The translations under genes were made by a program, and so were the position numbers. Source: Thalassospira xianhensis MCCC 1A02616 (GTDB lineage Bacteria > Pseudomonadota > Alphaproteobacteria > Rhodospirillales > Thalassospiraceae). Taken from it: DNA of 64,000 nucleotides. Below the pieces are notes generated by a model, which was not told the DNA's origin, did no database searches, and saw nothing but the letters and a program-made list of their open reading frames with translations. The stretch is from NCBI RefSeq assembly GCF_003326475.1, contig NZ_JPWA01000020.1:23795-87794 (forward strand), given 5' to 3'. Position 1 is the first letter of the stretch; the number at the start of each line of letters is the position of its first letter. Positions 45,499 to 53,483 of this stretch are shown piece by piece.

Positions 45499-45862
45499 CG
45501 AACTCGATGCCGTTTTCGTCATGGAAATAAAACCGGCGGCCGGGTTCATAATCGGCGTGGCTGTGGGTTTTAAGACCGCTGGCGAGGATTTTCTTTTCGG
45601 TCGCGTCAAGGTCGTCAACCACGATGGCGACATGGTTCATCCCGCCCAGAGTGCGATACGAATTTTCATCCGAACTTACCGGCGTTCCACCGGAATAGAC
45701 GGCGACATAGCTTGTATCACTGCCGACGTGATAGGTGATGCCGTTATCCTTTGACGGCCCGTTCCAGCGCACATGCCAGCCAAACCAGTCACATAATTGT
45801 GTGGCCGTTTTGACCGGATCAGCGACGGTGAAATTCACATGTTCCAGAAACGCGGTGCTCAT
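45479..45862 (-). CDS. VOC-family (glyoxalase-like) protein
   Basis: This 127-residue protein has the paired beta-alpha-beta-beta-beta layout of the VOC fold (LEHVNFTVADPVKTATQLCD and MNHVAIVVDDLDATEKKI), with likely metal ligands His8 and Glu near the C-terminus. Family roles range from glyoxalase to dioxygenase and resistance proteins, so substrate is unknown. Its end overlaps a palindrome in the convergent gap with the nitrilase gene. Confidence 0.83.
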   Translation of the reverse strand: MSTAFLEHVNFTVADPVKTATQLCDWFGWHVRWNGPSKDNGITYHVGSDTSYVAVYSGGTPVSSDENSYRTLGGMNHVAIVVDDLDATEKKILASGLKTHSHADYEPGRRFYFHDENGIEFEVVSYS

Positions 45863-46066
45863 GGCATTTCCCTTTTTTTTTTCCTCAAGTATCTCCTGTG
45901 TAATTCCTTAACTTAAGTTTAGGTCAAGAAGAAAATTCGCAACCAATTGGGATGTTGAGCTCCGTGGTCACGCAGTTTCACGAAACAGTGTCGCAACGTC
46001 ATTTTGTCTTTCGCACATGCTCTTTCAATATCGGCTTATCAAAACAGCAAATGGAGTGTTTGGGTG

Positions 46067-46606
46067 ATGCTGAAGCATATGTTAATGGCGACGTCCCTGA
46101 TCATGGCAGCATCGGGTTCCGCTTTCGCCGGGGAGCAATATGTTGATGAAACGGGCTTTGCGATCAGCGGGTATGATCCGGTGGCCTATTTCGATCTGAC
46201 GCAGGCGGAGCCGGGGGGCGCGCAGCCCCGGGCCGTGCCGGGGCGATCCGATATCACCGCCGAGTATAACGGGGCGACATGGGCGTTTGCATCCGAAGAG
46301 CATCGCGACATATTCACCGCCAATCCGGAAAAATACGCGCCGAAATATGACGGGCATTGCGCCTATGGCGTCGCACAGGGCGGCAAGGTCCCTGCCAATC
46401 CGAACCTGTGGCGGATTGTTGACGGGGCGCTTTATCTGAATATCACACCGACGGTGGTTGGTTTCTGGAATAGCGATATCAGCGGCAATATCAACAAGTC
46501 CGAAGGTAACTGGACGTCGCTTGAAGCCAAAGGGGCTTCGGACAAAAGCTGGATGGCAATTGCGGACAATAATGGGACGTATGCAGGCACAGCACCGATC
46601 AAGTGA
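46067..46606 (+). CDS. Exported YHS-domain protein
   Basis: This 179-residue protein has a signal peptide (MLMATSLIMAASGSAFA) and a YHS-type region (ISGYDPVAYFDLTQAEPGGA, WAFASEEHRDIFTANPEKYAPKYDGHCAYG). Such proteins are found in the periplasm of many marine bacteria; function is unclear, though metal binding by the conserved Cys/His has been proposed for YHS domains. I chose the ATG at 46067 that places the signal at the N-terminus; upstream ATG at 46004 is less likely. Confidence 0.83.
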   Translation: MLKHMLMATSLIMAASGSAFAGEQYVDETGFAISGYDPVAYFDLTQAEPGGAQPRAVPGRSDITAEYNGATWAFASEEHRDIFTANPEKYAPKYDGHCAYGVAQGGKVPANPNLWRIVDGALYLNITPTVVGFWNSDISGNINKSEGNWTSLEAKGASDKSWMAIADNNGTYAGTAPIK

Positions 46607-46640
46607 GCCGTCTAGGTAAGGTAACGTGACCGGAAAATGA

Positions 46641-46666
46641 AAACCGGCCCCAAGCGGGGCCGGTTT
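46641..46666. terminator. Bidirectional terminator between YHS and PhoX genes
   Basis: AAACCGGCCCC and GGGGCCGGTTT form a perfect 11-bp stem with a four-base loop in the convergent gap. T-rich sequence lies on both sides. Confidence 0.85.
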
Positions 46667-46690
46667 GACTATGATCGGGTATGACCAGGA

Positions 46691-48604
46691 TCAGCTGGCG
46701 ATTTCGCCGCCACCCTGTTTGGTGATGGCAACCACCGACGGACGTGGCGGAACGCCGTCCTGGAAGTCCGGCCAGCGGGTGCTTGGTTCGTCATAGGTTG
46801 AACCGTCTGCAGGGTGCTGAACCGCGACAAACAGGGTCGTGCCATCCGGCGTGAATTCCGGGCCGCACATTTCGGCACCTTCCGGGCAAGCAAAGAAGAA
46901 TTTGGTCAGTGCGCGACCGGCACCTTCAACATCTGCGGCATGCATGCCGTCTGGAATATCCGAGCTCGGCGCGCCATCGGTGGAAATCCACAGGCGACCT
47001 TTATGGTCAATCGCAAGGTTATCCGGGCAGGATACCCAGCTTTCAGCCCCTGGATGGTAAACTGCACGGTCATCGGCATTCGCCGGGTTACCACCAAGCA
47101 GGAAGATGTCCCACTTGAAGGTATCGGCGGTGTGATCGGCATCCTTGCCCATACCGCCCGGAGGGGTGAGCTCAAGAACATGACCGTGGATGTTCGAGGC
47201 GCGCGGATTGACGATGTTCGGTTCCTTGCGCTTCGAGTTGTTGGTCAGCATGACGTAAACCTTGCCGTTAACCGGGTTTGGTTCGACGTCTTCGGGGCGG
47301 TCCATCTGGGTTGCACCCAGAAGGTCGGCCGCGCGACGGGTTTCAATCAGGATATCGGCCTGACTGTTGAAATCATTTTCGGCGGTCAGCGGGCCATCAC
47401 CGTGGACCAGAGGCATCCAGTTAACCGTGCCATCCTCGTTGAATTTGGCGACATAAAGTGTGCCGTCTTCAAGGATGTTCATGTTCGCCGCACGGTCGTT
47501 CGGATTGTATTTTTTCGACGCGACGAATTTATAAAGGTAATCGAAGCGCTGATCGTCGCCGGAATAGGCAACCACAGAGTTATCCTTGTTCAGGAAAACA
47601 GTGGCACCTTCGTGCTTGAAGCGGCCAAGGGCCGTACGTTTTTTCGGGGTCGATGTCGGATCATAGGGATCAATTTCGACCATCCAGCCAAATTTGTTCG
47701 GCTCGTTCGGTTCTTTTTCGACGTTGAAGCGGTCGAAATATTTGACCCAGGAATACCAGCTGTCCGGCTCAATGCCGAGGCGCTTGTAGTTGCGTTCTTC
47801 GCTGGTTTTGGCGATGTCGCCACCGAAATAGCCGTTGAAGTTTTCTTCAGCGATCAGGATGGTGCCCCAAGGGGTTTTGCCACCTGCACAGTTGTTCAGC
47901 GTGCCGATGACGCGTGTACCGGTCTGGTCGGTGCTGGTTTTCAGGCGGTCATGGCCTGCTGCCGGGCCGGTGATGACCATTTCGGTATCAAGGGCGGAAA
48001 TACGGCGTGCATAATCTGAACCGTCAATGACCTGCCATTTGCCGTCTGTCTTTTTGACTTCGACGATGGAATGGCCGTGGGCGGCAATTTCATGCAGGGC
48101 CTGTTCCTGCGATGCGCCCATGGCGTCCTTGAGGCCCGGCCACATCAGTTCGGCATTGGTGTATTCATGGCTGACACACAGAAGGCCGTGTTCGGAATTG
48201 TCTGATCCGACCGGAAGCGGCATATAGCCGATATAGTCGCAGTTATAGCCGAACTGCTTGTTCTGCGCGGTGGCATCGACGGCGCCCGGAACGAATGCCG
48301 GGGCATCGGCGACGACCTTGTCACCGTAACGGATCAGGATGTCGGCATCGTATCCTTCGGCAACGGCATGGGTTTTTGCGATCTTCTGCGGGATCGATTT
48401 GAAGGTCAGGGTCGAGGCGTCCTGCGCGCGGGCCATGCCCGAGGTTGCGATACCAGCGCCAGCGACGGCCGAAGTTGCCATCAGGCCCTTGAAAAAGCCG
48501 CGACGGGAAAGGCGAGCATTGATCAGGTCTGCGACACGCGGATTGTTTGTCGGGTTCGACGGAATGTCATCGCGATCCTCGACGATTTCAAATTGTTCGT
48601 TCAT
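46691..48604 (-). CDS. phoX: PhoX-family alkaline phosphatase-like protein
   Basis: This 637-residue protein has a Tat signal (SRRGFFKGLMATSAVAGAGI) and the PhoX/DUF839 fold. Typical segments include LLCVSHEYTNAELMWPG, LNNCAGGKTPWGTILIAEEN, WISTDGAPSSDIPDG and CGPEFTPDGTTLFVAVQHP. PhoX enzymes are Ca/Fe-dependent phosphomonoesterases that release phosphate in the periplasm. I chose the ATG at 48604 with GAGAGAG upstream; an in-frame ATG 25 codons earlier is less likely. Confidence 0.9.
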   Translation of the reverse strand: MNEQFEIVEDRDDIPSNPTNNPRVADLINARLSRRGFFKGLMATSAVAGAGIATSGMARAQDASTLTFKSIPQKIAKTHAVAEGYDADILIRYGDKVVADAPAFVPGAVDATAQNKQFGYNCDYIGYMPLPVGSDNSEHGLLCVSHEYTNAELMWPGLKDAMGASQEQALHEIAAHGHSIVEVKKTDGKWQVIDGSDYARRISALDTEMVITGPAAGHDRLKTSTDQTGTRVIGTLNNCAGGKTPWGTILIAEENFNGYFGGDIAKTSEERNYKRLGIEPDSWYSWVKYFDRFNVEKEPNEPNKFGWMVEIDPYDPTSTPKKRTALGRFKHEGATVFLNKDNSVVAYSGDDQRFDYLYKFVASKKYNPNDRAANMNILEDGTLYVAKFNEDGTVNWMPLVHGDGPLTAENDFNSQADILIETRRAADLLGATQMDRPEDVEPNPVNGKVYVMLTNNSKRKEPNIVNPRASNIHGHVLELTPPGGMGKDADHTADTFKWDIFLLGGNPANADDRAVYHPGAESWVSCPDNLAIDHKGRLWISTDGAPSSDIPDGMHAADVEGAGRALTKFFFACPEGAEMCGPEFTPDGTTLFVAVQHPADGSTYDEPSTRWPDFQDGVPPRPSVVAITKQGGGEIAS

Positions 48605-48712
48605 GGTTTTCTCTCTCTGCCAAATGCTAAAACTAGCGCCGAGGAAGATGCCAGAAACAGACCGTTTGAATTGTGACACTTGTGTTTATTTTTTTATCGG
48701 TATTCCAGTGTG

Positions 48713-49258
48713 TTACAGAATTGTTTCGGTCTGTTTTGGCGATGGTTTGCGGGCCGACAGGAATTGCTTCACCGCAAAGGGAACCGTTGCGCCGGATTTG
48801 TATTGCGGCCCCTGTTCGAATGCGTTGATTTCCCAGCCTGAAAAAGCGTTTGGCAGTTCATTTGGACGCAGAAGGAATTCCGGCGATTGTGGGCGGCCAA
48901 ATGCTTCGTTCCCGATCATGAAGGTTTCATAAAGCAGGGTGCCGCCGGATGTGATCGCCTTGCGAAGGTATTCAAACAGCGGACGATGTAGGTAATTGAC
49001 GACCATCACCAGATCAAACTGCCGGTCGCCAAGCGGCCAATGACCGGATTCAAGATCGGCTTCGATCCAGTCAATCCCGATATTGTGACCGGTCTGCGTA
49101 TCCGACAGGTCACGATCAAGGGCTGTCACCTGCCATCCGTGATCGGCCAGCCAGAAACTGTGACGACCCTTGCCACAAGCAAGATCAAGTGCGGTTCCGC
49201 CGCTCGGAGGGCAATGACGGGTAATCCAGTCAGATGGCATTAATGATGACATTTTCAT
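48713..49258 (-). CDS. Class I SAM-dependent methyltransferase (TehB-like)
   Basis: This 181-residue protein has the SAM motif ALDLACGKGRHSFWLAD, with VTALDRDLS as motif II and FDLVMVVNYLHRPL as motif IV. It resembles small TehB/thiopurine-type methyltransferases; substrate unknown. It lies 108 bases upstream of phoX on the same strand, between the phoX promoter region and DUF1178. Confidence 0.8.
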   Translation of the reverse strand: MKMSSLMPSDWITRHCPPSGGTALDLACGKGRHSFWLADHGWQVTALDRDLSDTQTGHNIGIDWIEADLESGHWPLGDRQFDLVMVVNYLHRPLFEYLRKAITSGGTLLYETFMIGNEAFGRPQSPEFLLRPNELPNAFSGWEINAFEQGPQYKSGATVPFAVKQFLSARKPSPKQTETIL

Positions 49259-49373
49259 AAATCTTGGTTATTGAAAGAGCCGCCCGAAACTGGCGTTTCG
49301 GGCAAGGTGTCGCTATATCCTTGATATTAAAACACCTTGCAATTGTTACGGTTGGCTTGAACAAAACAACACC

Positions 49374-49808
49374 ATGATCCTCTTTCAGCTTAAATGCGAA
49401 CATGATCACGAATTTGAAGGCTGGTTCAAAGACGGTGCCACATATGACACCCAGGCTGCCAGCGGTGAATTGTCATGCCCTGTTTGCGGGACCGGAAATG
49501 TCGGCAAGGCATTGATGGCACCCCGTCTTCGGACGTCACGCCAGAAAGAAGAAGCCGCTGAAAAGACCCGCCAGGTCGCCATGGCCGAAGCAACCCGCGT
49601 TGCAATGGCCGAAATCCGCAAGCAGGTCGAGGCAAATTGCGAGCATGTTGGCTCCAAGTTTGCCGAGGAAGCCCGCAAGATTCATTACGGCGAAACCGAA
49701 AAACGCGGCATTTATGGCGAGGCATCGTTAAAGGAAACCGCTGAACTGATTGATGAAGGTATCGATGTTCACGCGTTGCCATGGCTTGATGAGAGCAAGA
49801 AGAACTAG
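49374..49808 (+). CDS. DUF1178 family protein
   Basis: This 144-residue protein matches DUF1178. It has an N-terminal zinc-ribbon-like pair (LKCEHDHEFEGWF, LSCPVCGTGNVGKALMAP) and a C-terminal IHYGETEKRGIYGEAS and ALPWL. Function is unknown. In most Alphaproteobacteria it lies between a nitrilase gene and ubiG, as it does here except for inserted accessory genes. Confidence 0.9.
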   Translation: MILFQLKCEHDHEFEGWFKDGATYDTQAASGELSCPVCGTGNVGKALMAPRLRTSRQKEEAAEKTRQVAMAEATRVAMAEIRKQVEANCEHVGSKFAEEARKIHYGETEKRGIYGEASLKETAELIDEGIDVHALPWLDESKKN

Positions 49809-49847
49809 GATCGTAATCCGGTTCTTTTCCGTGATTTCCGAAATTAG

Positions 49848-49884
49848 AAAGGCCCGTCAGATCGACCGGGCCTTTTGTCTTTTT
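49848..49884. terminator. Bidirectional terminator between DUF1178 and ubiG
   Basis: AAAGGCCCG and CGGGCCTTT form a stem in the convergent gap, followed by TGTCTTTTTTT on the plus strand. Confidence 0.8.
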
Positions 49885-49895
49885 TTGCCAAATGA

Positions 49896-50660
49896 TCAGG
49901 CGTTGGCGGGTTTCTGCGCGATGACCATGTAATTGATGTCAAGATCACGTGGTGCTGCTGACCATTTATCCGTGATCGGGTTATACGCAACACCGGTAAT
50001 ATCGACGAGATCAAGACCTGCGCCGCGCAGGAAACCCGACATTTCGGACGGTTTGACGAATTTACGCCAGTCATGGGTGCCAGCAGGCAGCCAGCGCAGG
50101 ACATACTCAGCGCCGAATTTCGCCAGTGCCAGCGATTTGATTGTGCGGTTCAGGGTCGCGACAAACATCAACCCGCCAGGTTTGAGCAACGCCGCACAGG
50201 CCTGCATGAAGAATTGCGGATCATCGACATGCTCAATGACTTCCATATTCAGCACGATATCGAACTGCTTGCCTTCATCAACCAGCATTTCCGGGGTGCA
50301 GTTGCGATAATCAATGGCAAGGCCGGACTGAGCAGCATGAACTTTGGCGACTTCGATATTGTTTTCGGCCGCATCAATTGACGTCATTTTGGCACCCATG
50401 CGCGCCAGCGGTTCGGACAGAAGACCGGCACCGCAGCCTATATCGATGATTTCGACATCTTTGAGAACGTCAAGCTGACTGGCGTCCCGACCGAGATGGG
50501 CGGCGATATTGTCACGCAAAAGCTGCAAGCGGATCGGATTGAACTTGTGCAGCGGCTTCATCGCACCGTTCGGATCCCACCATTTTTCAGCCATTGCAGA
50601 AAAGCGTGCAATTTCCTCGGCATTGGCGGTGCGGCTGTTATTGGCGGATGCGTGCGACAT
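49896..50660 (-). CDS. ubiG: UbiG, ubiquinone biosynthesis O-methyltransferase
   Basis: UbiG methylates two hydroxyl groups on the ubiquinone ring. The 254-residue protein has WWDPNGAMKPLHKFNPIR at the N-terminus, SAM motif DIGCGAGLLSEPLARMGA and the VIEHVDDPQFFMQ block, all typical of UbiG. It is convergent with DUF1178 and divergent from lysC across a 419-base gap. Confidence 0.95.
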   Translation of the reverse strand: MSHASANNSRTANAEEIARFSAMAEKWWDPNGAMKPLHKFNPIRLQLLRDNIAAHLGRDASQLDVLKDVEIIDIGCGAGLLSEPLARMGAKMTSIDAAENNIEVAKVHAAQSGLAIDYRNCTPEMLVDEGKQFDIVLNMEVIEHVDDPQFFMQACAALLKPGGLMFVATLNRTIKSLALAKFGAEYVLRWLPAGTHDWRKFVKPSEMSGFLRGAGLDLVDITGVAYNPITDKWSAAPRDLDINYMVIAQKPANA

Positions 50661-51079
50661 GGACGGCTCCGAAGGCGTGACATTGATTTTGCTTTGCCCT
50701 GTTTACGCGGGCGCGTCCGGCAAGGCAATAGTTTGCCGGGTCGATGGCGCGGATGATAGTTTTGCGGGTATGAGTGAAATCGTAATGTGCCTTGCACCAA
50801 TCGCATGTGTTGTCAGGGTTTTCAGGTAAGAATTCGCAGGATGTTTCGCGATTTGCGTCCTTGGGGGTGCATCAGGATCATCAAACCCGAATAAAAAATG
50901 AATCGATGCAATTTTCCCCTGCGTTGATGCTTGTTTCCGAGAGAGTATGGCAGTATTGATAACGCCGCCCGGATCAGGCGGCGCGCCGCATTGCAGGCTT
51001 GCGCCAATCGATCGAGGGCCGGATCACATGCCATCTTTTTCGGAACGCCGATGGATGGCAAGCTTAGCGGGGATACTTC
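50661..51079. other. Long gap between ubiG and lysC
   Basis: This 419-base gap holds two divergent promoters. Near the lysC side, a 7-bp stem CGCCGCC / GGCGGCG (50963-50983) may form a leader hairpin for the aspartate kinase gene. I see no coding gene and no riboswitch I recognise; the open frames present are short or extend from ubiG. Confidence 0.5.
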
Positions 51080-52300
51080 ATGGCCCGTATTGTCATGAAA
51101 TTCGGCGGCACATCGGTCGCCGATGTCGAAAAGATCAAGAACGTCGCCCGTCGGGTCAAAGCCGAGGTCGATGCCGGAAACCAGGTCGCGGTTGTTGTTT
51201 CGGCCATGTCTGGCAAGACCAACGAACTGGTAGGCTGGGCTGATGAAATTTCGCCAATGTATGATGCGCGCGAATATGACGTGATCGTATCGTCGGGCGA
51301 ACAGGTGACAGTCGGCCTGATCGCGATGGCACTGCAAAGCATGGATGTGCCGGCACGTTCATGGCTTGGCTGGCAGATTCCGATCAAGACCGACGGGGCA
51401 CATGCCAAGGCGCGTATCAAGGAAATCGATACCACCGAACTCGACAAGCGCATGAATGGTGGTGAGGTTGTGTGTGTTGCCGGCTTCCAGGGGATTGCCC
51501 CGGATAATCGCATCACCACGCTTGGCCGTGGCGGTTCCGATACTTCGGCGGTGGCTCTTGCCGCGGCCCTGAAGGCGGATCGTTGCGATATCTATACCGA
51601 TGTTGACGGTGTCTATACGACTGACCCGCGTATCGTGCCCAAGGCGCGCAAGATCGAAAAAATTACCTACGAAGAAATGCTTGAACTGGCATCGCTTGGT
51701 GCGAAGGTCCTTCAGACCCGTTCAGTCGAGATGGCGATGAACCATCGCGTCCGGGTGCAGGTCCGTTCGACCTTTAGCGATGCAGAAGGAACACTTGTTG
51801 TAGACGAGGACGAAATCGTGGAACAGGAAGTCGTCAGCGGGATTGCCTATAGCCGTGATGAAGCCAAGATCACCTTGGTGAAAGTCGCAGACAAACCGGG
51901 AATCGCTGCTTCTATCTTCGGCCCGCTGGCCGAGGCCAATATCAATGTCGACATGATCGTGCAGAACGTCTCGGAAGACGGTAAAAGCACCGACATGACC
52001 TTTACCGTGCCGCGCGGCGAATTCAAACGTGCTTTGTCGGTAATTGAAGGTAATTCGGCCAAGATCGGCTACAAGGAATTGCTGAGCACGTCGGATGTGA
52101 CCAAAGTATCGATCATCGGTGTCGGCATGCGTTCGCACGTTGGCGTTGCACGCAAGATGTTTGAAACGCTTGCGGAAAAAGGCATCAATATCCAGGTCAT
52201 TTCGACCTCGGAAATCAAGGTTAGCGTTCTGATTGCCGAAGAATATACCGAACTGGCAGTTCGTGCGCTTCATACCGCTTATGGTCTTGATGCCGAGTAA
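51080..52300 (+). CDS. lysC: Aspartate kinase
   Basis: LysC phosphorylates aspartate, the first step to lysine, threonine, methionine and diaminopimelate. The 406-residue protein starts ARIVMKFGGTSVADVEKI, has the catalytic GRGGSDTSAVALAAALKA block and a C-terminal pair of ACT domains (about 265-405; ITLVKVADKPGIAASIFGPL) for feedback control by amino acids. The length and single-gene form fit an alphaproteobacterial LysC. Confidence 0.96.
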   Translation: MARIVMKFGGTSVADVEKIKNVARRVKAEVDAGNQVAVVVSAMSGKTNELVGWADEISPMYDAREYDVIVSSGEQVTVGLIAMALQSMDVPARSWLGWQIPIKTDGAHAKARIKEIDTTELDKRMNGGEVVCVAGFQGIAPDNRITTLGRGGSDTSAVALAAALKADRCDIYTDVDGVYTTDPRIVPKARKIEKITYEEMLELASLGAKVLQTRSVEMAMNHRVRVQVRSTFSDAEGTLVVDEDEIVEQEVVSGIAYSRDEAKITLVKVADKPGIAASIFGPLAEANINVDMIVQNVSEDGKSTDMTFTVPRGEFKRALSVIEGNSAKIGYKELLSTSDVTKVSIIGVGMRSHVGVARKMFETLAEKGINIQVISTSEIKVSVLIAEEYTELAVRALHTAYGLDAE

Positions 52301-52402
52301 TTTGATAATGTGACTTCGTTGTGTACGATTAAGTCACTGTTAAATTGCGTCAATTATTACATACTAGCTGGAACTATCGGTTTCGGCCTTTATGATGAAA
52401 TG

Positions 52403-52424
52403 GCAGGGAACCCCGGTTCCCTGC
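52403..52424 (+). terminator. Hairpin terminator after lysC
   Basis: GCAGGGAACC and GGTTCCCTGC form a perfect 10-bp stem with a two-base loop, followed by ATTTCTGCTTT. It lies about 100 bases after lysC. Confidence 0.7.
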
Positions 52425-52449
52425 ATTTCTGCTTTGGGGTACTGATGAT

Positions 52450-53478
52450 ATGAGCGATCCGAAATTCGATGCGGCACGCGCCCGTCTTGAAAAATTGTGG
52501 GCGGCGGGCAAGGAATTTCTGGGAACGGATTACGCCATTCTGGCGGGTGCAATGTCCTGGGTTTCCGAACGTCACCTTGTGGCGGCGGTTTCAAATGCCG
52601 GTGGCTTTGGCGTGATTGCCTGCGGGTCGATGACCCCGGATCTGCTGTCAGCCGAAATTGCCGGGACCAAGGCGCTGACCAAAAAGCCGTTCGGGGTGAA
52701 CCTGATTACCATGCACCCGATGCTTGACGACCTGATCGAGGTTTGCCGCGAGCACGAGGTTGGTCACGTGGTTCTGGCCGGTGGTCTGCCGTCATCGGCA
52801 TCGATCAAGAAAGCCAAGGAATTTGCGAAGGTTGTCTGTTTTGCACCAGCGCTGGTGCTGGCTAAGAAACTGGTGCGATCGGGTGCGGATGCGCTGGTGA
52901 TCGAAGGCAGCGAAGCCGGTGGGCATGTCGGCCCGGTTTCACTGACCGTTCTGGCACAGGAGATTCTTCCGGAAATCAAGGATGTGCCGATTTTCTGTGC
53001 CGGTGGTATCGGTCGTGGCGAAGCCATGACCGGATTGCTTGAACAGGGAGCTGCCGGGGTTCAGGTCGGGACGCGTCTTGTTTGTGCGACCGAATGCATT
53101 GCCCATCCGGATTTCAAAAAGGCCTTTATCCGTGCCAGCGCACGCGACGCGGTTACCACGGTGCAGCTTGACGAACGTTTCCCGGTCATTCCGGTGCGTG
53201 CGCTTGCCAACAAGGGGACTGACGAATTCCTTGATACCCAGCGCAAGGTGATTGCGAAATTCCGTGCCGGTGAGGTCGATCAGGGCGAAGCCCAGCTTGA
53301 GATCGAACATTTCTGGGCGGGGGCGCTTCGCCGGGCCGTTATTGATGGTGATGTCGAAAGCGGATCGGTTATGGCAGGACAGTCGGTTGGTATGGTAAAG
53401 AAAGAACAACCGGTAGCCGAAATTCTTGAAGAGCTGGTCGAACAGGCCGTTCAGTCCCTCGTACGAAGAGACAATTAA
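52450..53478 (+). CDS. Nitronate monooxygenase-like flavoprotein (second copy type)
   Basis: This 342-residue TIM-barrel flavoprotein has YAILAGAMSWVSERHLVAAV, GGFGVIACGSMTPDLL, VIEGSEAGGHVGP and FCAGGIGRGEAMTGLLEQGA, the FMN-binding pattern of NPD/NMO enzymes. It differs clearly from the gene at 37899. It lies five bases before ptsP, an arrangement that suggests co-transcription. Substrate is unknown. Confidence 0.88.
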   Translation: MSDPKFDAARARLEKLWAAGKEFLGTDYAILAGAMSWVSERHLVAAVSNAGGFGVIACGSMTPDLLSAEIAGTKALTKKPFGVNLITMHPMLDDLIEVCREHEVGHVVLAGGLPSSASIKKAKEFAKVVCFAPALVLAKKLVRSGADALVIEGSEAGGHVGPVSLTVLAQEILPEIKDVPIFCAGGIGRGEAMTGLLEQGAAGVQVGTRLVCATECIAHPDFKKAFIRASARDAVTTVQLDERFPVIPVRALANKGTDEFLDTQRKVIAKFRAGEVDQGEAQLEIEHFWAGALRRAVIDGDVESGSVMAGQSVGMVKKEQPVAEILEELVEQAVQSLVRRDN

Positions 53479-53483
53479 GCCCG

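Noticed and set aside
46814..48019. 401-codon plus-strand open frame opposite phoX
   Set aside because: It is a shadow of the PhoX coding strand.
48605..48712. Possible Pho box upstream of phoX
   Set aside because: CTGT-like repeats are present, but their spacing is 10 rather than the expected 11 bases and the match is poor.
50963..50983. Possible lysine riboswitch before lysC
   Set aside because: Only a simple 7-bp hairpin is visible; the conserved lysine riboswitch core is not seen.
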